This document shows, in pieces, positions 35,271 to 44,248 of a stretch of DNA of 64,000 nucleotides (position 1 is its first letter; every line of letters begins with the position of its first letter). The notes below the pieces were generated by a model. That model ran no database searches, was not told the origin of the DNA, and worked only from the letters and a program-made list of their open reading frames with translations. Location of the stretch: assembly GCA_016223145.1 (NCBI GenBank), contig JACRPN010000005.1, positions 164,511 to 228,510 on the forward strand, in the 5' to 3' direction. The DNA is from Armatimonadota bacterium (lineage in GTDB: Bacteria > Armatimonadota > Fimbriimonadia > Fimbriimonadales > Fimbriimonadaceae). The position numbers and the translations under genes are program-made.

Positions 35271-36070
35271 TTGATTTCAGGCACAAACTTGGCATAGGTT
35301 CGCTCATACGCCACCTCGAACCCGCAGGCCAGCATGTTGCGGCAGGAGTAGTTTGGGCTGTCCGGTTTGTCGGCGCCCGTCTCGCTGGTCACCCATTCAC
35401 AACCTTCAGCCGCCGCTTTGCGAATCCGCGCCTCGATCAACGCACGCTGAAGCCCCTGCCCCCGAAAGTCCGGCAAGACGCAGCCCGCGCCGAGCCATCC
35501 GACCCCCTCGTAGGTGTAGAGAAAGGCGGTGCCGGCGGGCTGACCCAGGAGTTCGGCAAGGAAATAGTGGCAATGCTCGTCGGGGACGTCCGCCAGAAAC
35601 CACTCCAGGGCAGCGGGAGGCATTTTGAACGCCTCGACGGCGACGCGGGCAAAGGTACTGAAATCCAGCACCGAAAGCTCGCGAACACGGGGGTCGGGCT
35701 TGGGCAAGGGCACGGATGTGGACCGGATGAACTTGGGATAGTCTTCACCCCGCACCATGCCTCGACGCCAAAGGCGTTCCTCATCGACGCCATGGGCGAT
35801 GGGAGCGATCTCGACCGCCCAGTTCTGGTTGCCGAAGAACGCCGCGAGCTGGTCGAACTCCTCGTCCCCAAAGGTTTCCAGAAGCCCCAGCCCGTTGCAC
35901 CGGTTGTAGAGCGGGTCATTAAGCGCATCACACTTTCCTGCCCAGGTGGAGCCGATCGGCAGCAGCCCCACGCCGAGCTTCTTGGCCACTTCGGGGCGGG
36001 TGTTGCGATAGATGGAAGCAAAGGCGGCAGCCTCGGCCATTTCGCACCGAATCAGGGTCTCGCGATCCAT
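35267..36070 (-). CDS. GNAT-family acetyltransferase
   Basis: This 267-aa protein has a C-terminal GNAT domain. The acetyl-CoA loop is VLPDFRGQGLQRALIEARIR, preceded by TAFLYTYEGVGWLGAGCV and followed by MLACGFEVAYERTYAKFVPE, all typical. The first 130 residues form a second, degenerate GNAT-like or unique domain (NGLGLLETFGDEEFDQLAAF). Substrate unknown. On the minus strand, CATAAT (36084-36079) lies exactly 8 nt before the ATG and there is no Shine-Dalgarno site, so it is a leaderless-type start. Confidence 0.82.
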   Translation of the reverse strand: MDRETLIRCEMAEAAAFASIYRNTRPEVAKKLGVGLLPIGSTWAGKCDALNDPLYNRCNGLGLLETFGDEEFDQLAAFFGNQNWAVEIAPIAHGVDEERLWRRGMVRGEDYPKFIRSTSVPLPKPDPRVRELSVLDFSTFARVAVEAFKMPPAALEWFLADVPDEHCHYFLAELLGQPAGTAFLYTYEGVGWLGAGCVLPDFRGQGLQRALIEARIRKAAAEGCEWVTSETGADKPDSPNYSCRNMLACGFEVAYERTYAKFVPEIN

Positions 36071-36120
36071 CGGGAGTGATTATGGTTGACAAATCTCAGC
36101 CAATCCTCGATACTTCGTCA

Positions 36121-36582
36121 ATGGACAGTCGGTCCTTCGTTGTCGTCGCCCTGTGCGTGCTGGCGTCCTTGGGCTGCGGTGGCCAATCAGACATCGTAGG
36201 AAGCTGGACCTGCGAAAGCGAGATTGTGGTCAAGGACTCCACCTTTCCGGTGAAAGGCATCGACACATTCTCGATGGACGGAAGCTACCGGAGCGTCGCG
36301 CGTATTGAAAGTGCGCGTGGCCGCACTTTGGTGAGCAGCCAGACGGGCACTTGGACCCTGACTGGAAACAAGCTTACTGAAACGATCACGGACGTTCACT
36401 GGGACGTGGAGGGTGTCGTCGCAGGAGCTGAAGCGATCAAGGCAAGGCTCATGAAGAACCGAGATCAGATCATCAAAGAAGCAAACGATAACGGGCACTA
36501 CGTGATCACTTGGGTCACCAAGAACTGCTTCTCTTATGTCAGCAACAAGAAAAAGTACGTCTACTACAGGAAGCAGGACTAG
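36121..36582 (+). CDS. Putative lipoprotein, unknown function
   Basis: This 153-aa protein begins MDSRSFVVVALCVLASLGCGGQ, a short lipoprotein-type signal with a candidate lipidation Cys in SLGC. Its lipobox is imperfect. The rest (IVGSWTCESEIVVKD, YRSVARIESARGRTLVSSQT, GTWTLTGNKLTETITDV) resembles small beta-barrel lipocalin-like proteins. The in-frame start at 36076 is less likely because it would place the signal peptide internally. GATACT at 36109-36114 lies 6 nt before the ATG. Confidence 0.55.
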   Translation: MDSRSFVVVALCVLASLGCGGQSDIVGSWTCESEIVVKDSTFPVKGIDTFSMDGSYRSVARIESARGRTLVSSQTGTWTLTGNKLTETITDVHWDVEGVVAGAEAIKARLMKNRDQIIKEANDNGHYVITWVTKNCFSYVSNKKKYVYYRKQD

Positions 36583-36717
36583 GCGCCATCGCAACAAGGT
36601 CGCTTTAGGTTGCCGTCGACGGAAAGCGGGACCTGGCTTCAACCCACAAACGGCCTTTGGAGCCAAGGAGCGCGAGTCTCCAGACTCGGCCCGGTGGCCG
36701 ATCTTGGGGTTGGTTCA

Positions 36718-36735
36718 GGTGTAGCTCAATGGCAC
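36718..36735 (+). other. Possible tRNA 5'-half remnant
   Basis: GGTGTAGCTCAATGGCAC matches the conserved start and D-arm of many tRNAs, but no anticodon arm or T-arm follows. It may be a tRNA fragment left by an integration event, or chance. The rest of the spacer 36583-36797 shows no gene. Confidence 0.2.
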
Positions 36736-36797
36736 GTTACAGGGAAGAACGATCAGCCTACAGAACTCGGATTGAGAACTCCCCGTAGCATTGATTG

Positions 36798-37913
36798 ATG
36801 GCTACCGCGACGAGGCTCCCGTCACCGTTTTCCGTGCCCCAAGCGCCCGATGGCGAGGCCTTCGAAGCGTGCATCCGCCGCCAAGGCACCCCGCAGCGCG
36901 TCCACATCGTCGAGCTGTACCTCGACTTCGAGGTCCAACAGGAGATCGCCCGCCGCTACGGCGTTTGGGACGGTCTCAGCCCTGAAGACCCCTACTATTG
37001 GCCTAAATGCCAGATCGCCATCCAGCGCTTCCTGGGCTACGATTACGTCACCTGGGGCCTCTGGCAAGACTGGAAGGTCCCGGGCCAGGTGGCCGAAGAC
37101 ACCGCGGGCCTAAAGAGGGAAGCAGGCCGCCGCTTCACCGACCATCAGCACGGCCCAATCATGAGTTGGCAGGACTTCGAACGCTTTGATTGGCCCGACC
37201 CCTCCAAAGCCGACACGTCGAGCCTCGAATGGCTGAACGCGAACCTCCCCGACGACATGTGCCTGATCGCAGGCGTGACCGGCCACTTTCTGGAGCAGCT
37301 TACGGCGCTCATGGGCTACGAGAACCTTTGCTATGCCCTGGCCGACGATCGCGCGCTGGTCAAAGCCATCGCCGACAAGGTGAACGACTACTACCTGCAC
37401 CTTTACCGCACGGTGGTCCAGTTCGATCGAGCACGCATGGTCTGGGGAAGCGACGATTTGGGTTTTCGTACGGGCACCCTGATCTCGCCGGCCGACCTTC
37501 GCGAATTCGTGCTCCCCGCCCACAAGGCCGCCGCCGAGATCTTTCACCGTGCCGGCAAGCTCTACCTGCTCCACTGCTGCGGCCAAGTGCTGGACATCAT
37601 GGAGGACTTGATCGAGGACGTCAAGGTCGACGCGAAGCACTCATACGAAGATACGATCCTCCCGGTCACCGAGGCCAAGCGCCTCTTTGGAGGCCGCATC
37701 GCCGTGCTCGGCGGGATCGACATGGACTTCCTGTGCCGGTCTACTCCAGATCAGGTTCGCGCTCGCGTGCGCGAAACGCTGGACATCTGCCAGCCCGGCG
37801 GCGGCTACTGCCTCGGCACCGGCAATACCGTCGCCAACTTCCTCCCCGTCGACAACTACCTGGCGATGCTGGATGAGGGGAGAAGGTGGGGAGATGAAGG
37901 GATAAAGGGATGA
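36798..37913 (+). CDS. Uroporphyrinogen decarboxylase-like protein
   Basis: This 371-aa TIM-barrel protein belongs to the URO-D/methyltransferase superfamily. Visible segments are LYLDFEVQQEIARRYGVWDG, VTGHFLEQLTALMGYENLCY, FDRARMVWGSDDLGFRTGTL, a KLYLLHCCGQVLDIMEDLI segment with a possible metal-binding His/Cys cluster, and YCLGTGNTVANFLPVDNYLA. It lacks the motifs of true heme-pathway HemE, so a role in methyl transfer or sugar/aromatic metabolism is more likely. The C-terminus GDEGIKG and the stop are encoded by a GATGAAGGGATAAAGGGATG word repeat, as in the MFS gene at 22585. Confidence 0.75.
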   Translation: MATATRLPSPFSVPQAPDGEAFEACIRRQGTPQRVHIVELYLDFEVQQEIARRYGVWDGLSPEDPYYWPKCQIAIQRFLGYDYVTWGLWQDWKVPGQVAEDTAGLKREAGRRFTDHQHGPIMSWQDFERFDWPDPSKADTSSLEWLNANLPDDMCLIAGVTGHFLEQLTALMGYENLCYALADDRALVKAIADKVNDYYLHLYRTVVQFDRARMVWGSDDLGFRTGTLISPADLREFVLPAHKAAAEIFHRAGKLYLLHCCGQVLDIMEDLIEDVKVDAKHSYEDTILPVTEAKRLFGGRIAVLGGIDMDFLCRSTPDQVRARVRETLDICQPGGGYCLGTGNTVANFLPVDNYLAMLDEGRRWGDEGIKG

Positions 37914-37975
37914 AGCGATGAGGGGAAAGCCCTTCGCCAATCGCTCTTCGCCCTTCGCCGCCGCCCTCTCCAAGC
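37880..37975. repeat. GATGAAGGGAT and CTTCGCC word repeats
   Basis: Tandem GATGAAGGGATAAAGGGATG words overlap the 3' end of the URO-D-like gene. They are followed by CTCTTCGCCCTTCGCC words up to the next gene. Confidence 0.65.
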
Positions 37976-37976
37976 G

Positions 37977-39119
37977 CTACCGCGCAAGCTTCCGGGCGCT
38001 GCGCTCCCGCTTCAGATAGACGGTCACCGTGGCCGACTTTCCCGACGACGAAATAGCCGTCGTGAAAGTCATGCCTTCGCTTGAAGTCGGCACCAATTCG
38101 GAGGACATGCTCATGCCGCTCTCCGACCGCGCATAGCGGCCGACTCCGGTCTGGAGCGGACTCGCAGCCATCTTGTCCAGCACGAACTTTTCCGCGTCGC
38201 CGATGCGCTCTGCCCCGTGGAATTCCTGGAGCTCATAGGTCATGTCCGCGCTCTGGCGCCGGATCTGGAACTTCGTGTCGAACGGGAAATAGCCAAGCTC
38301 CTCGCGCGCCGCAGACGCCTCCAACGAAGTCATTCCCCTCGTGCTGACGTTCGTTTTGACAGGCCGCCAGGTACCCAGAAAGGCCGTATCGCGGAGCAGC
38401 GGCATGAACGATACGGGCCGCCAGAGCTGGTTCTGCTTGGCGTAATCGTACAGCTGGCTTGGGGTGTGCAAAGGCCACCAACTGGTGTCCAGGTCGATCT
38501 GGGCGCCCTTCCAGTAAGCGAAGTGTGGAAGGGAGATACAGTCGAGCTGAAGTCCGGAGCCATTTGCCGCCCGCCGCAGGATTTCGCCGACGTTCGTCGC
38601 CGCAAGCTGTCCGTGCTTGTCGTCATAGGGCACATGGGCGAGCGCGCACTGAAGGCCGATCTCAACGATCTTCCAGCGCCGAGAGTCCTTGTCCGGCAGC
38701 GAACTCCACTTGAGCGCCAGCCCCTTGTCGTTCTCAAAGCGCAGCGCGCCTGCAAGATCGAAGGTGGATAACCTGGGATAGTAAGCGTTGGAGCCCCCGT
38801 TGAAGTCTGTGAACTGCTCCACCATCGACGCCACCCTGACGCCGCGCCCCGGCATCGAATCGATCACCAAATAGCTGTCGAGCAGTTCAAAGCAGCCGCT
38901 TCGGATTGCCGCCTCTTCAAACGCCTTGGCATACCGCTCCTGCAGGTCACGGGGCATCATGCTCCAGCGTCCGATGTAGAGTCCCGCGTGCCCAGGACCG
39001 TACTCAGTCAGGTTGTCCACGACCACATCGCCAGGGACCATTCCGGTCATGTCGGCGTGTATCGACGCCGGGATAGTGAGCAGAATTAGCGCCAAAAGAT
39101 GGCTGTACCCTCGCCTCAT
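37977..39119 (-). CDS. Secreted papain-fold (NlpC/P60, YiiX-like) hydrolase, tentative
   Basis: This 380-aa protein has a signal peptide (MRRGYSHLLALILLTIPASIHA). The N-terminal part has MVPGDVVVDNLTEYGPGHAGLYIGRW. A His followed by hydrophobic GLYIG after a GDVV strand is the pattern of permuted papain-like NlpC/P60 enzymes, and a later LQLDCISLPHFAYWKG could supply the nucleophile Cys. The C-terminal third (FPFDTKFQIRRQSADMTYEL, SKSATVTVYLKRE-like strand) is probably a separate beta domain. It would cleave peptide or amide bonds outside the cell. It is divergent from the GH20 gene. The fold assignment is weak. Confidence 0.5.
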   Translation of the reverse strand: MRRGYSHLLALILLTIPASIHADMTGMVPGDVVVDNLTEYGPGHAGLYIGRWSMMPRDLQERYAKAFEEAAIRSGCFELLDSYLVIDSMPGRGVRVASMVEQFTDFNGGSNAYYPRLSTFDLAGALRFENDKGLALKWSSLPDKDSRRWKIVEIGLQCALAHVPYDDKHGQLAATNVGEILRRAANGSGLQLDCISLPHFAYWKGAQIDLDTSWWPLHTPSQLYDYAKQNQLWRPVSFMPLLRDTAFLGTWRPVKTNVSTRGMTSLEASAAREELGYFPFDTKFQIRRQSADMTYELQEFHGAERIGDAEKFVLDKMAASPLQTGVGRYARSESGMSMSSELVPTSSEGMTFTTAISSSGKSATVTVYLKRERSARKLAR

Positions 39120-39183
39120 AGGGGTCTGCTTCCATGATTCCGTTGTCGCTGGACTTGGTATTGTTGCGGGGACCTGAGGCTCC

Positions 39184-39310
39184 CCACCCACCCAGCCACC
39201 CCAACTTCCACCCTACCATCCGTCCACCCTCCGTCCTTCCGCCCCTTGGTCCCTCTGTCCCTCGGTCCCCTTTTGCCTCCGCCCCTTTGTCCCTCCGCCA
39301 CTCCACTCGA
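39184..39310. repeat. CCCTTTGTCCCTCCGCC-type word repeats upstream of the GH20 gene
   Basis: The spacer between the divergent secreted hydrolase genes consists mostly of pyrimidine-rich CCACCC, GTCCCTC and CGCCCC words. No promoter can be placed with confidence. Confidence 0.6.
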
Positions 39311-39346
39311 GCAGGAGCTAGTGGCAGCGAGCCAGAACCTAATGCC

Positions 39347-41713
39347 ATGGCGTTCCTACCCGCCCTCCTGCTCCTCGGTGCCTATATGTCCTCAACCACA
39401 GTTCCCGGCCCCGCCTTGCCCTCCTTGTTCCCCCTGCCCCAAGAGATACAAATGCTCGCCGGCGCGCCGTTCGTCTTCGACAAATCCACGCGCGTCTACG
39501 ACGCCACAGGCGACCACGCCTCCAGATTCCTCAAAGCCCTGGTCAAGAACGCCTCCAACATCGACCTCAAAAGTACTGAAGATCGTTCCGCCGTCGGCCA
39601 AAAGGGAACCATCGCCTTCGTCCCCGCCATGCCCGAAGACGGTGTCAAGCCCGAGGGATACAAGCTCACGATCAAGAACGGATCGGCAACCGTCAAGTTC
39701 GTCGACGACGCCGGCGCCTTCTACGCCGTTCAAACCCTCCGCCAGCTTCTCCCCAACTCTGTCGAAACCAGGTCTGCAACCGGCAATCCGCGACCTGCGA
39801 CCCGTCTTGACCTCCCCAACCTCACCATCACCGACTACCCCCGCTTCTCCTGGCGCGGTATGCACCTCGACGTCTCCCGCCACTTCTTCCCGCCCGACTT
39901 CATCAAGCGCTATATCGACTTCATCGCCCTGCACAAGATGAACCGCTTCCATTGGCATTTGATCGACGACGGCGGATGGCGGATGGAGGTCAAGAAATAT
40001 CCGAAGCTCACCGAAGTAGGGGCTTGGCGCACGGATACCGGCGAGGTTTGGCCCGGTGGCGCGTGGAACATGGGTGGCCTGGAGTTCCCGGGCAAGAACA
40101 GCGGCAAGAAGCTCTACGGCGGCTTCTACACCCAAGAGGAGATTCGCGACATCGTCAAATATGCCGCCGACCGCCACGTCGAAGTGATTCCCGAAATCGA
40201 GATGCCCGGCCACAACCTGCCGGCGATGATCGCTTATCCCGACCTAGGATGCGACCTTAAGGGCGCCGACACGGGCATGCCCAAAACCAACGTGTTCTGC
40301 GCGGGAAAGGACTCGACGCTCCAGTTCCTCGAGGACGTGCTGAAGGAGACAATGGACCTCTTCCCCACCAAATGGATCCACGTCGGCGCGGACGAAGTCT
40401 GGAAGGGCTTTTGGCAAAAGTGCCCCGACTGCCAGGCGCGCGTCGAGAAGGTCGGACTCAAAGGCGACCGAGCGACTGCAAACGGGTACCGCGCGGATCA
40501 CAGCCCTGAGGAGAACCTCCAGAGCTGGTTCGTGCGCCATTACGAGAACTTCCTGTGGCGGAACGGGCGAACGCTAATCGGCTGGGACGAGATCCTGGAG
40601 GGCGGCCTCGCTCCCGGCGCGACGGTCATGAGCTGGCGCGGCATCGATGGCGGCATCGCTGCGGCCAAATCAGGCCACGAAGCGGTCATGTCGCCCACCT
40701 CGCACTGCTATTTCGACTACGGCTACGAGGGCACGAGCACCAAGCACGTCTATGGTTGGGAGCCGGTCCCAGACGTGCTGAATGCCGACGAGTCGAAGTT
40801 CATTCTCGGTGGGCAGGCGAACGTATGGACCGAGTGGATTGCGACTGAAGCGCGCGTCGAGTACATGATCCTCCCGCGCATGCTCGCGACCGCCGAAGTC
40901 CTCTGGCTCGACCCCAAAAAGAAGGACTGGGAGAGCTTCAGCAAGAGGATGGGGCCCTACTTCGGGCGGCTCGACGCACTCCAATGCACGTATCAGATGC
41001 CTGCGCCCGAGGTCCAATACGGCGCGGTCATCTTCAGCGACTCCGCCGAAGTGCCCGCCAAAGAGGTGCCCGGCATCCCGTTCAGCCTGCGCTACACCAC
41101 CGACGGCACGAGCCCGGACGGGAAGTCGCCCGAGTACAAGGGGCCGATCCAGGTGAAGGCAGACACTCTGGTCAGCTTCGCTTATGTGAACAGCCAAGGC
41201 AAGCCCGGAGACGTCGCGCGCGTCTCCTGCAAGAAGTTTGTGCCGACGAACGACAAGTCCGAATTGCTGCAGGGCCTGAACGTCGAAGGCGTAAAGGGCG
41301 ACTTCTCCAAGGTGCCCGATTTCGCCAAGCAGACGATTGCCTCATCGGGCTTTGCTTCCGTGATCAGCAACGCGGCTCTCGGCTTCGACCACGAGTACGC
41401 TTTGCGGTTCACCGGGTTCTTCGAGGCGCCTGCCGATGGGCTCTACACCTTTGCCCTCAGCAGCGACGATGGGTCGACCTTCAAGCTGGCGGGCGCGATG
41501 GTGGTGGACAACGATGGCTTGCATGGCATGGGTGAGAAGTCGGCGTCGATCCACCTCAAGAAGGGGCTCTACCCCATCGAATTGGGGTACTTCGAACAGC
41601 GCGGCGGCAAGGGCCTGAAGCTGATCGTCGAAGGCCCCGGACATCCTAAAGGCGAAGTCCCGGAAAGTCTGCTCTGGAGGAAGGGGCAGAAGCCTAAGCG
41701 GCAGGGGTCATAG
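39347..41713 (+). CDS. Secreted beta-N-acetylhexosaminidase (GH20) with PA14-like C-terminus
   Basis: This enzyme should release N-acetylglucosamine or N-acetylgalactosamine from glycans outside the cytoplasm, 788 aa. It has an N-terminal signal (MAFLPALLLLGAYMSSTTVP) and a GH20b domain ending in YAVQTLRQLLP. The catalytic barrel has ITDYPRFSWRGMHLDVSRHF, KMNRFHWHLIDDGGWR, and the Asp-Glu pair in WIHVGADEVWKGFW. A chitobiase-type segment (LRYTTDGTSPDGKSPEYKGP) follows, then a PA14-like domain (GLYTFALSSDDGSTFKLAGA, GLYPIELGYFEQRGGKGLKL). A stretch of about 12 residues (TRSATGNPRPATR) before LTITDYP looks inserted and is made of GCAATCCGCGACC-type repeat DNA. Confidence 0.92.
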   Translation: MAFLPALLLLGAYMSSTTVPGPALPSLFPLPQEIQMLAGAPFVFDKSTRVYDATGDHASRFLKALVKNASNIDLKSTEDRSAVGQKGTIAFVPAMPEDGVKPEGYKLTIKNGSATVKFVDDAGAFYAVQTLRQLLPNSVETRSATGNPRPATRLDLPNLTITDYPRFSWRGMHLDVSRHFFPPDFIKRYIDFIALHKMNRFHWHLIDDGGWRMEVKKYPKLTEVGAWRTDTGEVWPGGAWNMGGLEFPGKNSGKKLYGGFYTQEEIRDIVKYAADRHVEVIPEIEMPGHNLPAMIAYPDLGCDLKGADTGMPKTNVFCAGKDSTLQFLEDVLKETMDLFPTKWIHVGADEVWKGFWQKCPDCQARVEKVGLKGDRATANGYRADHSPEENLQSWFVRHYENFLWRNGRTLIGWDEILEGGLAPGATVMSWRGIDGGIAAAKSGHEAVMSPTSHCYFDYGYEGTSTKHVYGWEPVPDVLNADESKFILGGQANVWTEWIATEARVEYMILPRMLATAEVLWLDPKKKDWESFSKRMGPYFGRLDALQCTYQMPAPEVQYGAVIFSDSAEVPAKEVPGIPFSLRYTTDGTSPDGKSPEYKGPIQVKADTLVSFAYVNSQGKPGDVARVSCKKFVPTNDKSELLQGLNVEGVKGDFSKVPDFAKQTIASSGFASVISNAALGFDHEYALRFTGFFEAPADGLYTFALSSDDGSTFKLAGAMVVDNDGLHGMGEKSASIHLKKGLYPIELGYFEQRGGKGLKLIVEGPGHPKGEVPESLLWRKGQKPKRQGS

Positions 41714-41719
41714 ATGGTG

Positions 41720-41917
41720 CCGCGACCCCGCAAGGGTCAGCAGAGAGTAGCCAGGGGTTGAGGCCCCCGGGCCGACACCCCTGGAGAACGCCACCCCCTT
41801 CCAATCATCCGGGACCCCGATAGGGGTCAGCAGAGAGTAGCCAGGAGTTGAGCGGAGCGAAACCCCTGGTAAGCGCAGGCCCTAAACCCCTCTGCACCCC
41901 GCAAGGGGTGCCACAAT
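41720..41917. repeat. REP-like palindromic units upstream of the RAYT gene
   Basis: Two tandem units read GACCCCG.. AAGGGTCAGCAGAGAGTAGCC AGG, each followed by a hairpin ending in CCCCTGG (41731-41782 and 41813-41869). They are followed by the palindrome CACCCCGCAAGGGGTG (41896-41911). Confidence 0.85.
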
Positions 41918-41922
41918 CCGCC

Positions 41923-42369
41923 ATGCCCGCCACCTACGCGAGCCTCTATTTCCACCTGATCTTCGCCACCAAAGGCCGTGCACCCCTTCTACAACCTGAA
42001 ATCCGTTCGCGCTTGCATGGCTATCTCGCCGGTTGCGCCAAGAACCTCGGAGCCGTGCCTCTCGCTATCGGTGGTGTCGAAGACCATGTCCATCTCCTGG
42101 TCTCAACCAAGACAACACACTGCATCGCCGACTTTGCACGTGACTTGAAGAGATCGGCTACGGTCTGGATGCAGCGCGAAATGGGGATGCCTAGCTTTGC
42201 ATGGCAAGAGGGCTATGGGGTGTTCACTGTTGGGTTCCGTGGTTTGGACAGGGTCAGGGAATACATAGCGAACCAGGAAGAGCGCCACAAAACCGTTGAT
42301 TCCCGGTCGGAGCTACTCTCGATCTGCCGCGAACTGGGTGTCGAGGTGGACATGAGATATTTCGAATAG
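41923..42369 (+). CDS. REP-associated tyrosine transposase (RAYT, IS200/IS605-like)
   Basis: This 148-aa Y1 HUH transposase family protein has the metal-binding HUH pair in GGVEDHVHLLVSTK and the catalytic Tyr in DRVREYIANQEERHK. The N-terminal strand ASLYFHLIFATKGRAPLL is typical. The in-frame start at 41848 lies in the REP repeats, so ATG at 41923 is used. The gene is flanked on both sides by inverted REP-like units. RAYTs are thought to mobilise such repeats and are usually single-copy domesticated enzymes. It appears intact. Confidence 0.88.
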   Translation: MPATYASLYFHLIFATKGRAPLLQPEIRSRLHGYLAGCAKNLGAVPLAIGGVEDHVHLLVSTKTTHCIADFARDLKRSATVWMQREMGMPSFAWQEGYGVFTVGFRGLDRVREYIANQEERHKTVDSRSELLSICRELGVEVDMRYFE

Positions 42370-42374
42370 GCTGT

Positions 42375-42530
42375 AGCACCCCTTGCGGGGTGCGGTTCCG
42401 TTTGGCCCGCCACCAGGGGTTTCGCTTCGCTCAACCCATGGCTACTGTCTTCTGACCCCTGTCGGGGTCGCGGGCTGAACCCAACCGCTAGCTCCGGTCT
42501 TCTGATCCCTGTCGGGGTGGCGCCAGACCG
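42375..42530. repeat. REP-like palindromic units downstream of the RAYT gene
   Basis: CACCCCTTGCGGGGTG (42377-42392) is followed by a unit in opposite orientation (CCAGGGGTTTCGCTTCGCTC and ACCCCTGTCGGGGTC, 42411-42472) and a second CCCTGTCGGGGT copy. The rest of the gap to 42700 has only an AGCCATCAG/CTGATGGCT inverted repeat near 42610-42645, and no gene. Confidence 0.85.
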
Positions 42531-42700
42531 GTACGAAGGATGTGCGCCCTCATTCGAACTCGCGATTGCTAAGCAATTGAGTGATATCGAGGAGATCTTA
42601 ATCGTCGATCAGCCATCAGAGTCGGTGCGATGGTTGGCTGATGGCTTCTGCTCGCAGTCGTCTTCAAGTTTGTCGTGAGCCTCATCCCAGAGCTGGCGTC

Positions 42701-43048
42701 TCACGCCATTCCGGATGGCATCAACCAGTGAGATTGAGAGCTTTCTCTTGGCTTGTTCATACACCGGCCCCTGTTCCTTGACTCAGCCTGCAGTTTCTTG
42801 AACGCTTGACTTCCTCCAGAAAGACGAGAACCCAACAGCGAGAGCCTTGCGGCGGCCGCGATAGCTAGAAATCCGCCAATGCAAACTACGTAGACCGACT
42901 TGGTGGGAAAGACAAGGGTTACTACCCAAACTGGAAGGAGGAACACTATGGCAAAAAAGAGCACCGCCAAGAGGAAGATGACTGCTTCTGCGATGTAATA
43001 GGGTTTCATCGGAAGTTCCCGGCTACGTGCGAATTCTATCTGAGCCAT
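42701..43048 (-). CDS. Small two-helix membrane protein, unknown
   Basis: This 115-aa product has two strong hydrophobic segments (AEAVIFLLAVLFFAIVFLLP and YVVCIGGFLAIAAAARLSLL) and a polar C-terminal tail. A start at 43009 (MKPYYIAEAV) is equally possible. It is not recognised. The region 42540-43080 is visibly less GC-rich than its surroundings, suggesting acquired DNA next to the RAYT locus. Confidence that it is a true gene is modest. Confidence 0.4.
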   Translation of the reverse strand: MAQIEFARSRELPMKPYYIAEAVIFLLAVLFFAIVFLLPVWVVTLVFPTKSVYVVCIGGFLAIAAAARLSLLGSRLSGGSQAFKKLQAESRNRGRCMNKPRESSQSHWLMPSGMA

Positions 43049-43085
43049 TCCTCCAGTCTTTGCTGAGCTCGCAAGCTACTTCAGC

Positions 43086-44084
43086 TTACTCCCTCGCCTC
43101 GCCAAACCCGCCTTCCCGCTTGGGCATGCGCTCCATGAGGAGCGTGACAGCCTCCAACGGCTTCATGCGCCCTTGAAGCACGGCTCCAATCCCCTCGAAA
43201 ACCGGCATCTGGACCCCGTTGCGGCGTGCCAGCACCATTGCAGCTTCGGCCGTCGGCACGCCTTCGGCGACCTGGCCGATCTCGCCAAGCGCCTGCTGAA
43301 GTGTCCTTCCTTGCCCGACCGCCAGCCCGACGCGGTAGTTCCGACTGAGCTTGCTCGCCGCCGTGGCGAAAAGATCTCCCACGCCGGCGATGCCCAGAAA
43401 GGTATCAAGCTTGCCGCCAAGCGCCATACCCAGCAACGTCATTTCTCTGAGGCCGCGCGCAAGGAGGGCGCCCTTCGAGTTGTCCCCGAAACCCAACCCA
43501 TCCGACATCCCGGCGCCGATGGCCAACACGTTCTTGAGCGCCCCAGCAAGCTCAACGCCAATGATGTCGTCGCTGATATACACGCGAAACGTGCGGCAGT
43601 TGAAGGTCCAGGCCACCTTTTCTGCGAGCTCTTCATGGGCGGAGGCGGCAACGGCGGCGGTCGGAATGCCACGCGCAATCTCAAGCGCCAGGTTCGGGCC
43701 GCTTAGCGCCGCGACTTTGGCTCCGGGACGCGCCTCCAGCACCGCATCGCTCAAGAGCTGGTTGGTCCCCACGGCGAGGCCCTTTGCGACGATCACGACG
43801 TTGCCACCCGACTCCGGAAGCATCTGCGCCGCGGCTTGGATACCGGCGGCGGGTGTGGCGAGCAGCCAGATATCGGGCGCACCGAGAGCGCCGGCTTCGA
43901 ACACGATTTCGATCTCCTCAGGAAGGGCGAATCCGGGAAGGTGGCGCAGGTTTTCCCTCGCCGAGGCCAGCATCTCGAGGTGCTCGCGGTTCCGGCCGTG
44001 CAGATTGACCTGGTGGCCGTTCCGCGCCAGCAGAATCGAAAGGGCCGTGCCCCAGCTTCCCGCCCCGATCACCGCAACGTTCAT
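43086..44084 (-). CDS. gpsA: NAD(P)+-dependent glycerol-3-phosphate dehydrogenase
   Basis: This enzyme makes sn-glycerol-3-phosphate for phospholipids from dihydroxyacetone phosphate, 332 aa. The dinucleotide motif is VAVIGAGSWGTALSILLARNG. The catalytic Lys lies in GVELAGALKNVLAIGAGMSDGLGFGDN, and LALEIARGIPTAAV with KGALLARGLREM completes the family pattern. On the minus strand, CATAAT (44098-44093) lies 8 nt before the ATG with no Shine-Dalgarno site. plsC (34593) belongs to the same pathway but is not adjacent. Confidence 0.94.
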   Translation of the reverse strand: MNVAVIGAGSWGTALSILLARNGHQVNLHGRNREHLEMLASARENLRHLPGFALPEEIEIVFEAGALGAPDIWLLATPAAGIQAAAQMLPESGGNVVIVAKGLAVGTNQLLSDAVLEARPGAKVAALSGPNLALEIARGIPTAAVAASAHEELAEKVAWTFNCRTFRVYISDDIIGVELAGALKNVLAIGAGMSDGLGFGDNSKGALLARGLREMTLLGMALGGKLDTFLGIAGVGDLFATAASKLSRNYRVGLAVGQGRTLQQALGEIGQVAEGVPTAEAAMVLARRNGVQMPVFEGIGAVLQGRMKPLEAVTLLMERMPKREGGFGEARE

Positions 44085-44099
44085 TGTGTCGGATTATGG

Positions 44100-44245
44100 G
44101 CGATCCTCTGTCTCCCACCCCAACCCCTCCCTTCCCGACACGTCGGGACTCGGAGGCATTTTCCGCTTCGCGAAACACAGGAGAGGGGCACTCCGCCTCT
44201 CCCCTCGCGGGAGAGGCCGGTGAACGAAGCGAACCGGGTGAGGGG
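44100..44245. repeat. Composite dispersed repeat after gpsA
   Basis: It contains CCCAACCCCTCCC words, a GAGAGGGG/CCTCTCCCC stem and, at 44209-44239, the 31-nt element whose inverted copy is at 14107-14137. It reaches into the last codons of hypH. Confidence 0.75.
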
Positions 44246-44248
44246 GGC

